Positions 1 to 4,220 of a stretch of 11,014 bases of DNA are shown one piece after another. The stretch spans positions 1 through 11,014 of the forward strand of contig JAUVYQ010000089.1 of assembly GCA_030603035.1 (NCBI GenBank), in the 5' to 3' direction. A program made the translations under genes and the position numbers. Source of the DNA: Phycisphaerae bacterium (GTDB lineage: Bacteria; Planctomycetota; Phycisphaerae; Sedimentisphaerales; SG8-4). The notes below the pieces were generated by a model. That model had not been told where the DNA came from and did not search any database. It saw nothing but the letters and a program-made list of their open reading frames with translations. Within the stretch, counting starts at the first letter, position 1. Every line of letters begins with the position of its first letter.

Positions 1-99
1 GACGCTTGGCTTCCAGGCTACATAGAAGGCCGCTCCGGGTGTAGATCGGAACGGCCTCTATGTTCGCGCTTAATGCGCGACCGCTGGAAGCCAAGCGTC
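1..99. repeat. Branched inverted-repeat structure (outer stem with two internal hairpins)
   Basis: Positions 1-16 (GACGCTTGGCTTCCAG) are the exact reverse complement of 84-99. Inside this stem, ACATAGA at 20-26 pairs with TCTATGT at 57-63, GGCCG 28-32 with CGGCC 52-56, and TCCG 34-37 with CGGA 47-50, making one long arm with a small loop. A second arm is CGCGC 65-69 with GCGCG 75-79 around TTAAT. The result is a three-way-junction fold. It lies outside any convincing gene. A replication origin, packaging signal or structured RNA are all possible; a fold of this density is typical of single-stranded DNA phage intergenic regions. Confidence 0.85.
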
Positions 100-109
100 T
101 TTTGTGTGT

Positions 110-156
110 CCCCGTGCTTTCAAGCGGAGAAACACGCTTAAAAGCACAAGACGGGG
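110..156. repeat. Imperfect long hairpin inside the terminal-repeat region
   Basis: CCCCG at 110-114 pairs with CGGGG at 152-156, GTGCTTT 114-120 with AAAGCAC 141-147, and AAGCG 122-126 with CGCTT 135-139, with small bulges. This hairpin is the only block that separates the two inverted-repeat arms on the left side; on the right side (10983-11014) the arms are nearly contiguous. It therefore looks like a side arm protruding from a larger stem. Confidence 0.7.
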
Positions 157-159
157 TGC

Positions 160-180
160 GTTAAGAACCCTTGAAATTAG
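160..180. repeat. Terminal inverted repeat, left arm (21 bp)
   Basis: This 21-base segment, beginning GTTAAGAACCC and ending GAAATTAG, is the exact reverse complement of 10983-11003. A second short arm, CTTTTGTGTG at 99-108, is the reverse complement of 11005-11014. The two arms occur in matching order on both sides, as in a long stem that closes the whole structured region if the molecule is circular. Confidence 0.9.
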
Positions 181-184
181 GGCA

Positions 185-231
185 TGGCCGCGAGAGTTCC
201 AGGAACACGCAACCCGGAACACTCGCGGCCA
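185..231. repeat. Strong hairpin (15 bp in two blocks)
   Basis: TGGCCGCGAG at 185-194 pairs exactly with CTCGCGGCCA at 222-231. One A-A mismatch later, GTTCC 196-200 pairs with GGAAC 216-220 around a 15-base loop. It has no T-run in the right place for a terminator (an A-run follows it on the + strand). It continues the chain of hairpins from the window junction and is more likely part of the origin or packaging structure. Confidence 0.75.
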
Positions 232-251
232 CAAAAAAAGACGGGCGAAAA

Positions 252-410
252 TTACCCTTCAGACTCCGAAACGGCCGGAGACTGAAGGGTTTTTTCGAAG
301 GTGAGGACGATTTTGTCGCCCTCGACGGTTTCCGCTTTCTTTTCCCATCCAAAACCACGGACGAGATTAACGACACGCTCTATCTCTAAAACCTGTTGCA
401 CAGCTTCCAT
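252..410 (-). CDS. Conserved-looking 52-residue protein of unknown function
   Basis: Reading leftward from ATG at 410-408 gives 52 residues, MEAVQQVLEIERVVNL then VRGFGWEKKAETVEGDK and IVLTFEKTL, ending in TAA at 254-252. A G-rich Shine-Dalgarno (AGGGGGTGAT) overlaps the stop codon of the ParB-like gene just upstream, so the two are probably translationally coupled. The N-terminal half is predicted helical; the VEGDKIVLTFEK part looks like two beta strands. I cannot assign a function, although this helix-then-FGW pattern resembles small uncharacterised proteins of clostridial phages and plasmids (from memory, not searched). Its last codons are written in the left arm of the shared terminator, an economical overlap. 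Confidence 0.7.
   Translation of the reverse strand: MEAVQQVLEIERVVNLVRGFGWEKKAETVEGDKIVLTFEKTLQSPAVSESEG
254..295 (+). terminator. Rho-independent terminator, shared by convergent operons
   Basis: ACCCTTCAG at 254-262 pairs with CTGAAGGGT at 282-290. After an A-A mismatch, CTCCG 264-268 pairs with CGGAG 276-280 around a 7-base loop, and TTTTT follows at 291-295. This is a classic intrinsic terminator for rightward transcription. In a circular molecule it would stop the virion operon after it crosses the junction. On the opposite strand the stem holds the last codons of the leftward 52-residue gene and is followed by a weaker TTTT, so it may work in both directions. Confidence 0.85.
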
Positions 411-421
411 AAAATCACCCC

Positions 422-1204
422 CTACATATTAGCTTTAATCGTTGCATGACATGCCGGACAGATGGACATCCTGACCATGTTATTGATCTCTTCCGGGCCT
501 GAACAGATGTCACAGGCGACATAATAGGGCCGCGGTTCGAGAGGTGAAGAAGCTCCCCCGCCTTCATCGCTAGGACTCGCAAGCTGCCGTTGAGCGTCCT
601 TCCATTGCTTACACCACTGCCGGGCGACTTCCTTCGTACAACCATTTTCGACGGCAAAAAGCAGATAATATTCGAGGTCGGTCGTGTTCGCAATGGGCCA
701 GAGTTCTTCAGCCGCGGACATGGAAATCTGCCCAAGATGCACAGCCTTTTGGAGCGGCGGCGGCATTCGCAGCAAATCCATCCGTCGCTTAATAGTGCCG
801 GGCGTCTTACCCATCTTTTGGGCGACCTGTTCAAGGGTCATGTCATGGCTCGTAACAAGATCGGAGTAAATGGTTGCTTCTTCAAGCGGCGTCAAATCGA
901 CGCGAGCAAGGTTTTCAGTCGCGCGGGCGATGATACATTCCTGATCTGACATAATCTTGACGATGGATTTGATGGACGGGAGTTCAAGCCTCTTATGAGC
1001 CAGAAAACGACGATGCCCTGCGATGATCTCATACCGCCCGGCATTCTCACGCAAAACGATAGGCTGAAGCAACCCGATCTCAGAGATGGACGAAGCTAAC
1101 TCTGCGACCGCATTCAAGTCGATCTCCAGCCGGGCCATCTCCTTCGGTTCATCTATCAAATCTAAACCAACCTCAGCAATTTTATCCTTTGAGACTTTTA
1201 CCAT
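422..1204 (-). CDS. parB: ParB/Spo0J-family protein with C-terminal zinc ribbon
   Basis: The 260-residue product has the ParB nuclease-like/CTPase N-domain: GLLQP at 44-48, the AGHRRF nucleotide-binding box at 62-67, and ENLARVDLTPLEEA at 97-110. A helix-turn-helix follows at about 122-147 (MTLEQVAQKMGKTPGTIKRR). The C-terminus is not the usual dimerisation domain: after a Ser/Gly linker (209-222) it carries CDIC at 231-234 and CPAC at 249-252, a likely zinc ribbon. Family members load as clamps at parS sites and work with ParA in plasmid segregation, or act as regulators. No ParA gene is visible here, so host ParA use or a purely regulatory role are both open. Start ATG 1204 follows AAGGAGG at a good distance. 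The gene overlaps the upstream AbrB-like gene by 23 bases, so they form an operon. Confidence 0.9.
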   Translation of the reverse strand: MVKVSKDKIAEVGLDLIDEPKEMARLEIDLNAVAELASSISEIGLLQPIVLRENAGRYEIIAGHRRFLAHKRLELPSIKSIVKIMSDQECIIARATENLARVDLTPLEEATIYSDLVTSHDMTLEQVAQKMGKTPGTIKRRMDLLRMPPPLQKAVHLGQISMSAAEELWPIANTTDLEYYLLFAVENGCTKEVARQWCKQWKDAQRQLASPSDEGGGASSPLEPRPYYVACDICSGPEEINNMVRMSICPACHATIKANM

Positions 1205-1466
1205 CGATCAACCTCCTTATGGTTATGGTATTTTTATCTGCGGCTTCGATAAGAACATGACTCACATCACCCCAACAGTTTTGCAAGAGCATGTTTCGAG
1301 GCAAAACGACTCGCGTTGACCCTCCGGCCTTAAAGAGCTTCCTGATAACCTTTTCCATGACGGCGTTTTTGCACAAAGCACGTCCGCCGTCAAGGATTAT
1401 TTTTGCGCTCCGCGCCGGGACCATTTCGGCCAGGGCCAAAAGCTCCCTGTTTTCACCGGAGTGCAT
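1182..1466 (-). CDS. AbrB/SpoVT/MazE-like DNA-binding regulator
   Basis: The C-terminal half (residues about 37-89) matches the AbrB swapped-hairpin pattern: GGSTRVVLPRNML, then WGDVSHVLIEA, then DKNTITIRRL, equivalent to the family's R-v-x-I-P ... G-D-x-v ... I-x-I-r-x signature. Such proteins are small dimeric DNA binders, common as transition-state regulators or antitoxins in Bacillota. The start is uncertain. ATG 1466 lies inside a palindromic operator and has no Shine-Dalgarno; ATG 1358 would give a 58-residue protein starting just before the domain, also without a good ribosome site. It is the first gene of the leftward operon and overlaps the ParB-like gene. The operator over its start suggests autoregulation. 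An antitoxin role is less likely because no toxin-like gene follows. Confidence 0.7.
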   Translation of the reverse strand: MHSGENRELLALAEMVPARSAKIILDGGRALCKNAVMEKVIRKLFKAGGSTRVVLPRNMLLQNCWGDVSHVLIEAADKNTITIRRLIDGKSLKG

Positions 1467-1477
1467 AGTCTATGCAC
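1455..1477. promoter_or_regulatory. Palindromic operator at the leftward promoter
   Basis: GTGCATAG-T-CTATGCAC (1461-1477) is a perfect palindrome with one central base. It is extended on the left to ACCGGAGTGCATAG (1455-1468). The ACCGGAGTGCA half-site recurs at 3101-3195 before the lysis/virion genes and, as far as I can see, nowhere else. It lies at the expected transcription start of the leftward operon, which fits a repressor site. Confidence 0.8.
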
Positions 1478-1512
1478 ACTAATATTTATAATTATATTAT
1501 ATTAAGACAAAA
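1478..1512 (-). promoter_or_regulatory. AT-rich promoter region of the leftward operon
   Basis: On the minus strand TTGTCT (1510-1505) is followed by an almost pure A/T tract holding TATAAT (1496-1491) and TATAAA (1490-1485). TATAAA ends 18 bases before the first possible start codon, giving a very short leader, and the palindrome at 1461-1477 would cover the transcription start. The exact -10 is not certain, because spacing from TTGTCT is short for TATAAA (14) and shorter for TATAAT. Confidence 0.5.
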
Positions 1513-1516
1513 GGAG

Positions 1517-1548
1517 AAATGCCCACTTCGTGAACGGGCATTTTAACT
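1517..1548 (+). terminator. Hairpin with short T-run in the control region
   Basis: AAATGCCC at 1517-1524 is the reverse complement of GGGCATTT at 1536-1543, with an 11-base loop, followed by T and then AACTTATT. It resembles a weak intrinsic terminator or attenuator for rightward transcripts. No gene lies just upstream on that strand, so it would insulate against antisense transcription or attenuate a promoter in the adjacent AT tract. Confidence 0.5.
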
Positions 1549-1827
1549 TATTATAAAAAGAGAAAGAGGAAACGTCGCTCAGCTCCGCTATCAATAAGAA
1601 CAAAAGCCTATCTTGGCAGGAGGTGAGAGCACAGAGCATGCCATTCCAAGGAGATGAGCGCACAATATTATTAAAAGTTATTGAATTTAATCCTCACACA
1701 AGAGTTGTCGGACATCAATGATTTATATAAAAGATAAAAACACGGGTGAATTTCACAGAAACAGGGATTTTTAACCGGTTTTCCCTGGAGGTGAATTTAT
1801 ATATAGTTGATTTTATTAAATTTGAGC
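1545..1827. other. Non-coding control region upstream of the early genes
   Basis: About 280 bases carry no convincing gene. They contain: a possible tiny ORF at 1638-1721 (listed separately) in a segment where CTTGGCA at 1612-1618 can pair with TGCC and CCAAG further down; GTGAATTTCAC at 1746-1756, a near-perfect inverted repeat; CAGGGA 1762-1767 with TCCCTG 1782-1787 around AACCGGTT; and a direct repeat GGTGAATTT at 1745-1753 and 1790-1798. The inverted repeats lie 40-80 bases upstream of the sigma-54-like promoter, so they are candidates for regulator-binding or enhancer sites. This role is inference. Confidence 0.5.
1638..1721 (+). CDS. Possible 27-residue leader peptide (doubtful)
   Basis: ATG 1638 opens MPFQGDERTILLKVIEFNPH followed by TRVVGHQ, ending in TGA at 1719-1721. 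A good GGAGGTGA (1619-1626) lies upstream but at a rather long spacing of 11 bases. The peptide matches no family I recognise. It could be a leader peptide, part of a structured RNA, or chance. Confidence 0.25.
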   Translation: MPFQGDERTILLKVIEFNPHTRVVGHQ

Positions 1828-1851
1828 TTGGCACGGGATTTGCTGTATAAA
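1822..1851 (+). promoter_or_regulatory. Sigma-54 (-24/-12) promoter consensus overlapping a sigma-A-like promoter
   Basis: TTGGCACG-GGAT-TTGCT at 1828-1844 matches the RpoN consensus TTGGCACG-N4-TTGCT at every defined base, with the invariant GG (1830-1831) and GC (1842-1843) at the canonical spacing of ten bases. Transcription would start near 1855 and reach the ATG at 1888 after an AGGAGG. The same stretch can be read as a sigma-A promoter: TTGAGC 1822-1827, 18-base spacer, TATAAA 1846-1851. The sequence alone does not decide between them, or whether both are used. Confidence 0.6.
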
Positions 1852-1887
1852 TAGACGGAACAAATAAAAGGGAGGAGGAAAAAATAA

Positions 1888-2184
1888 ATGAGCTTTAAAA
1901 ACGCATGGACGCAGAGGATTGAGGGATTAAAGTCGATTATTGAAACACTGGAAGCAGACGCCAGGAAGATGGAGAGCGCGACCGATGCGCTGAAAGCCGC
2001 ACTCAAGGCACGCGACGAAATGAACGAGGCCTTGAGGATGGACGCGGTTGACCTGGAGGGGAGGATAGACGCGCTACACATCACAAACCGCAAATGGAAA
2101 GAGGAGGTAAGGCGCAGGGATGGAATGATTGACGCGCGCGCGGAGAAAGAAGATAAAGGGAGGAGACACAATTATGGAAGGTAA
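1888..2184 (+). CDS. 98-residue coiled-coil protein, first gene of the early block
   Basis: ATG 1888 follows a very strong GGAGGAGG (1871-1878). The product is highly charged and predicted almost wholly helical: from about residue 10 to 85 it shows heptad-like spacing of Leu, Ile, Ala and Met (IEGLKSIIETLEADARKME, then LKAALKARDEMNEALRMDAV, then LEGRIDALH). It has no signal peptide or membrane segment. The tail is basic. It is the first gene after the sigma-54/sigma-A-like promoter and overlaps the next gene by 11 bases. Short coiled-coil early proteins of phages often act as scaffolds or inhibitors, but I cannot assign a function here. Confidence 0.75.
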   Translation: MSFKNAWTQRIEGLKSIIETLEADARKMESATDALKAALKARDEMNEALRMDAVDLEGRIDALHITNRKWKEEVRRRDGMIDARAEKEDKGRRHNYGR

Positions 2185-2380
2185 AGGAATTTTTCAGCAG
2201 GGTTATTTTGATTTTGACGCGGGAAAGTGCCGGGTTGTTAAGAATTATTGGGGGGAGTGCTGGCACATTAAGGACCTCACCGGGCACACGGTCAGGCGGG
2301 CCGAAGGGAACACCCCGTTTGACTCACTAAAGGCGGCGCAGGACGCGGCGGCGCGGCATGGCCTGGAGGTTGTCGTTTAG
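2174..2380 (+). CDS. 68-residue protein of unknown function
   Basis: ATG 2174 is preceded by GGGAGGAG (2158-2165), itself inside the end of the upstream gene. The frame also opens earlier at a TTG (2129), but only 2174 has a ribosome site. The product has an N-terminal beta-rich part with aromatic residues (GYFDFDAGKCRVVKNYWGECWHI would span residues 10-32) and a C-terminal helix (DSLKAAQDAAARHGLEV). The layout, a small beta sheet showing W/Y followed by one helix, resembles small phage-encoded binding modules, but no family is recognised. A tandem repeat and a terminator follow directly, so it closes the first early transcript. Confidence 0.75.
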   Translation: MEGKGIFQQGYFDFDAGKCRVVKNYWGECWHIKDLTGHTVRRAEGNTPFDSLKAAQDAAARHGLEVVV

Positions 2381-2424
2381 TAGTATGCAAAAAACGAATA
2401 GTTAGTATGCAAAAAAAGAATTGT
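2381..2424. repeat. Two tandem 22-bp repeats (iteron- or operator-like)
   Basis: Copy 1 (2381-2402) and copy 2 (2403-2424) both begin TAGTATGC, continue with a run of A, and end GAAT-A/T-GT. They match at 20 of 22 positions by hand count and abut exactly, starting right after the stop codon at 2380. The 22-base period, about two helical turns, is typical of iterons or of regulator sites bound on one face of the helix. Confidence 0.75.
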
Positions 2425-2427
2425 TAT

Positions 2428-2469
2428 AAAAAGGCGGGTTGTGATATGGAATTCACAACTTGCTTTTTT
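2428..2469 (+). terminator. Rho-independent terminator between the two early gene pairs
   Basis: AAAAAGGCGGGTTGTG at 2428-2443 pairs with CACAACTTGCTTTTTT at 2454-2469, using two G-T wobbles, around a 10-base loop. The TTTTTT arm provides the T-run. It ends transcripts from the sigma-54/sigma-A-like promoter or allows partial readthrough into the next two genes, which have no obvious promoter of their own. Confidence 0.7.
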
Positions 2470-2486
2470 ATGGAAAGGATATGACC

Positions 2487-2648
2487 ATGAAAAAAATCAA
2501 AAAGAGGCCCTTAATCCCGCTGGCAAAAGGAATGACCGAAAGACAGGCCATGAAAGCGTGGAACAAGGAAGGGTATCTATTCCAAACCTTAAAGTCATTC
2601 AGAAAATTTATTAGAGAGGTGGAAAAACATGAACAACACGAAGCATAG
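2487..2648 (+). CDS. 53-residue basic protein of unknown function
   Basis: ATG 2487 lies 7 bases after AAGGA (2475-2479); an ATG at 2481 would be too close. The product begins MKKIKKRPLIPLAKG, is strongly basic, and has two predicted helices (TERQAMKAWNKEG and QTLKSFRKFIREVEKHE). It shows no membrane segment. Its last 20 bases overlap the start of the winged-helix gene, so the two are translationally coupled. A small DNA- or protein-binding accessory of that neighbour is a reasonable guess, but nothing in the sequence proves it. Confidence 0.65.
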   Translation: MKKIKKRPLIPLAKGMTERQAMKAWNKEGYLFQTLKSFRKFIREVEKHEQHEA

Positions 2649-3075
2649 TGTCGCCGTGACGTTGTTTGCGTGTATGGCAAACGGAAACGCCCATTACACA
2701 AAAGCCGGAGTGAGGAAGATTCAGGAACTGTTGAAGAGTTTTCAGAAAATCACAGTTGAACGCAGGTGGATTTTTTACTGCCTGGCTGACATGGAAAGCC
2801 GGGGATATATCCGCAGAAAGACCCGATATCACAGGAAAAGCGACGGGACGCTGGCGCAGATTTCAAGCATGATATCGTTTACGCTAACCGGGATAAAATA
2901 CCTCGTGCAAAAGCGGGTTGCCGGTGCAACAGAGATGCTAAAGCGGATGTTGAAGTTTTTGGCCGGTGACGACAACCGCTGGCCCGCAGAAAAAGACCCA
3001 GGGGGCGAATTCGGGCCGGAGGAGATCAGAAAGAATAAAGCGAGGTTTACGAAGTTGCTAGAATCCCTGGCTTGA
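2629..3075 (+). CDS. Winged helix-turn-helix protein; candidate replication initiator or late activator
   Basis: ATG 2629 follows GAGAGGTGG. The 148-residue product has a short N-terminal part (to about residue 38), then a helical pair (TVERRWIFYCLADMESRGYI, residues 42-61) followed by a basic beta-wing, RRKTRYHRKSDGTLAQ, and ISFTLTGIKYL (about 81-91). The order helix, recognition helix ending in RGYIRR, basic wing, strand ending T-x-x-G-x-K-Y-L is that of winged-helix domains in plasmid initiators and phage regulators. The tail (115-148) is charged. It is the last early gene, sits next to two tandem 22-bp repeats, and precedes the operator-controlled late promoter. Since no HUH or polymerase gene is present, it is the best initiator candidate; a transcription activator is equally possible. 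Confidence 0.65.
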   Translation: MNNTKHSVAVTLFACMANGNAHYTKAGVRKIQELLKSFQKITVERRWIFYCLADMESRGYIRRKTRYHRKSDGTLAQISSMISFTLTGIKYLVQKRVAGATEMLKRMLKFLAGDDNRWPAEKDPGGEFGPEEIRKNKARFTKLLESLA

Positions 3076-3100
3076 CTTATCCTCCTGAAGGACAGAAAGG

Positions 3101-3195
3101 CCGGAGTGCACTCCGGTTGATCGGGGAGATTTTACCGGAGTGCATAACAAAAAACTATAATAAAACTACCGGAGTGCATAAAAGTGCACTCTGGT
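3101..3195 (+). promoter_or_regulatory. Operator-covered promoter of the lysis/virion genes
   Basis: Three operator clusters share the half-site ACCGGAGTGCA. The first is CCGGAGTGCACTCCGG (3101-3116), a perfect 16-base palindrome of two overlapping half-sites. The second is a single site, ACCGGAGTGCATA (3134-3146). The third is an inverted pair, ACCGGAGTGCA (3168-3178) and TGCACTCTGGT (3185-3195). Between them lies a perfect TATAAT at 3156-3161. Its -35 position falls inside the second site and is a poor match, and transcription would begin near 3168, at the edge of the third. This is the geometry of a promoter shut off by a repressor. The same half-site lies at the leftward operon (1455-1477). 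Confidence 0.8.
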
Positions 3196-3210
3196 CAGGA
3201 GGAAACGGAA

Positions 3211-3501
3211 ATGCTAATAAAAGCGGGGGTTGATATATCGCGGCTGGAGAGAAACACGCGCCGGGCACTACGAAGAATAGACAATATATTTTTGAGACAC
3301 AATCAAGAAATGATAATTACGTCAACATATGAGGGAAACCACGGGGCCGGAAGTCTGCATTATGCAAATCAAGCCTTTGATGTTCGCCTCCCGGACAACG
3401 ACAGGGAATACATCGACGCGGCGATCTTTGAAGAATTGAGCAATGATTTTGATGTTCTAACGGAGTTTGACCACATACACATCGAGTACGACCCAAAGTA
3501 A
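3211..3501 (+). CDS. M15-type zinc peptidase, probable endolysin
   Basis: The 96-residue product carries the M15-like signature: GSLHYANQAFDVRLP with His50 and Asp57 (S-x-H-x6-D type), and EFDHIHIEYD with Glu85, His88 and His90 near the C-terminus. In this family the His/Asp/His set binds zinc and the enzyme cuts D-Ala or L-Ala/D-Glu bonds in peptidoglycan peptides. It is about the minimal length for a free-standing catalytic domain, with no cell-wall binding domain and no signal peptide. ATG 3211 is chosen because AGGAGG (3197-3202) sits 8 bases upstream; an in-frame GTG at 3184 lies inside an operator. It is the first gene after the operator-covered promoter. A virion-associated entry enzyme is the alternative to lysis. 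Confidence 0.85.
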   Translation: MLIKAGVDISRLERNTRRALRRIDNIFLRHNQEMIITSTYEGNHGAGSLHYANQAFDVRLPDNDREYIDAAIFEELSNDFDVLTEFDHIHIEYDPK

Positions 3502-3516
3502 TCACAAAAATAATTC

Positions 3517-3586
3517 TTGACAAAGTGTGGCTTTTTTGCCACCATCCCCACCATAGGGAATCGCGCGGGGGAATAATCCCCCGCGC
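3517..3586 (+). promoter_or_regulatory. Leader of the virion operon: TTGACA box and strong GC hairpin
   Basis: TTGACA at 3517-3522 is a perfect -35 box, but no matching -10 lies 16-18 bases downstream. GTGGC-TTTTTT-GCCAC follows. Then GCGCGGGGGA (3563-3572) pairs with TCCCCCGCGC (3577-3586) over a 4-base loop, ten base pairs almost all G-C, just before the ribosome site of the next gene. There is no T-run. It may stabilise the 5' end of a processed capsid message or act as an attenuator between the peptidase and the virion genes. Confidence 0.55.
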
Positions 3587-3624
3587 ACCCCCTTTAAAAC
3601 CACGAATCGGAGGTAATATTTATC

Positions 3625-4047
3625 ATGGCGGAAATTAAAAGTATGGCGGCAATATCGGAAAAATGGACAAGAGTAACCCCGCAGAGGACGGAGGACTACA
3701 AGAAGGGGATTGAAAACCCCCGAAGAGACTGGGAAACGGAAACAGTCAATGCCAAAGACAACTGGAAAGCGGGAGTTGATGCGGCGGCGAACAAAGGACT
3801 GTTTGAGAAAGGCGTAACCGCGGCCGGAACGAAGAAGTGGAAGGATAAAGCCCTCGCTAAAGGGCCCGGAAGGTTCGCAGAGGGCGTCTACATCGCAGGC
3901 CCGGATTATGAGCGCGGCTTCGCTCCCTACCGGGAAGCGATCGCTCGCGTCGACCTCGGCCCGAAATTTCCCAGGCGCGATCCTCGAAACCTCGAGCGCG
4001 TGAAGAAGGTCGTGAATGCTCTCGTAGCGGAAAAATTGAGCGCGTAA
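3625..4047 (+). CDS. Repeat-containing small protein, probable virion component
   Basis: ATG 3625 follows CGGAGG (3608-3613). The 140-residue product is built from repeats of an aromatic-x-x-G-V/I motif: YKKGIENP (25-32), WKAGVDAA (47-54), FEKGVTAAG (60-68), FAEGVYIAG (84-92) and YERGF (95-99), each linked to a further aromatic. It ends in a helix (NLERVKKVVNALVAEK). It is basic, with no membrane segment. I recall similar repeats in uncharacterised phage proteins next to capsid genes, but cannot confirm this by a search. Its place at the head of the capsid operon suggests a minor capsid, vertex or internal protein. Confidence 0.7.
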   Translation: MAEIKSMAAISEKWTRVTPQRTEDYKKGIENPRRDWETETVNAKDNWKAGVDAAANKGLFEKGVTAAGTKKWKDKALAKGPGRFAEGVYIAGPDYERGFAPYREAIARVDLGPKFPRRDPRNLERVKKVVNALVAEKLSA

Positions 4048-4060
4048 AAGAGAGGTAATT

Positions 4061-4216
4061 ATGGATATCACAACAATCATCGGGATAATCACCGCTCTGC
4101 TGGCAGTTTCGGAAGGGCTGGCACTTATTCCGGGCCTGAAAAGTAATTCAGTCTTTCAGATTGTCTATTTCATCCTGAAGGCGATTACCAACGGGATAAA
4201 ATCGAAGGAGGTTTAA
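4061..4216 (+). CDS. 51-residue membrane protein
   Basis: ATG 4061 follows AGAGAGG. The product, MDITTIIGIITALLAVSEGL then ALIPGLKSNSVFQIVYFILK then AITNGIKSKEV, has one hydrophobic segment at about 4-25 and a second amphipathic or hydrophobic stretch at about 30-43. It ends in a short basic tail. It stops four bases before the major capsid gene, and its last codons include the AAGGAGG that serves the capsid start, so the two are tightly coupled. Phages with an internal membrane encode such small integral proteins beside the capsid gene; a holin is the main alternative, given the peptidase upstream. Confidence 0.7.
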   Translation: MDITTIIGIITALLAVSEGLALIPGLKSNSVFQIVYFILKAITNGIKSKEV

Positions 4217-4220
4217 GGAA

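Noticed and set aside
1..180. A linear genome with terminal inverted repeats and protein-primed replication, as in tectiviruses.
   Set aside because: The left copy is interrupted by a 50-base hairpin and begins 98 bases from the end, no protein-primed polymerase is encoded, and the stems become contiguous only on circularisation. Not fully excluded.
104..389. Several 66-72 residue frames on both strands near the left end.
   Set aside because: They run through hairpin arms and the terminator, lack ribosome sites, and conflict with the better-supported 52-residue gene at 252-410.
1182..1466. The AbrB-like gene as the antitoxin of a toxin-antitoxin pair.
   Set aside because: The next gene is a ParB-like protein, and the 52-residue protein further on shows no MazF, PIN or RelE features.
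1478..1506. A dif/Xer-like site in the AT-rich tract (ATAAT-TATA-TTATATTAAGA resembles the right part of dif).
   Set aside because: The central region is one base short, the left arm does not match, and the tract is almost pure A/T. It is better explained as the leftward promoter.
2081..2287. A 68-residue minus-strand frame over the early genes.
   Set aside because: It is antisense to two overlapping genes that each have a strong ribosome site.
3466..3501. HIH in the 3211-3501 product as an HUH replication-initiator motif.
   Set aside because: The upstream S-x-H-x6-D and the E-x-x-H-x-H arrangement fit the M15 peptidase family, and there is no catalytic-tyrosine motif.
3502..4092. A 196-residue open frame on the minus strand.
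   Set aside because: It runs antisense across the capsid-operon leader and the repeat-protein gene, has no ribosome site and an odd composition.
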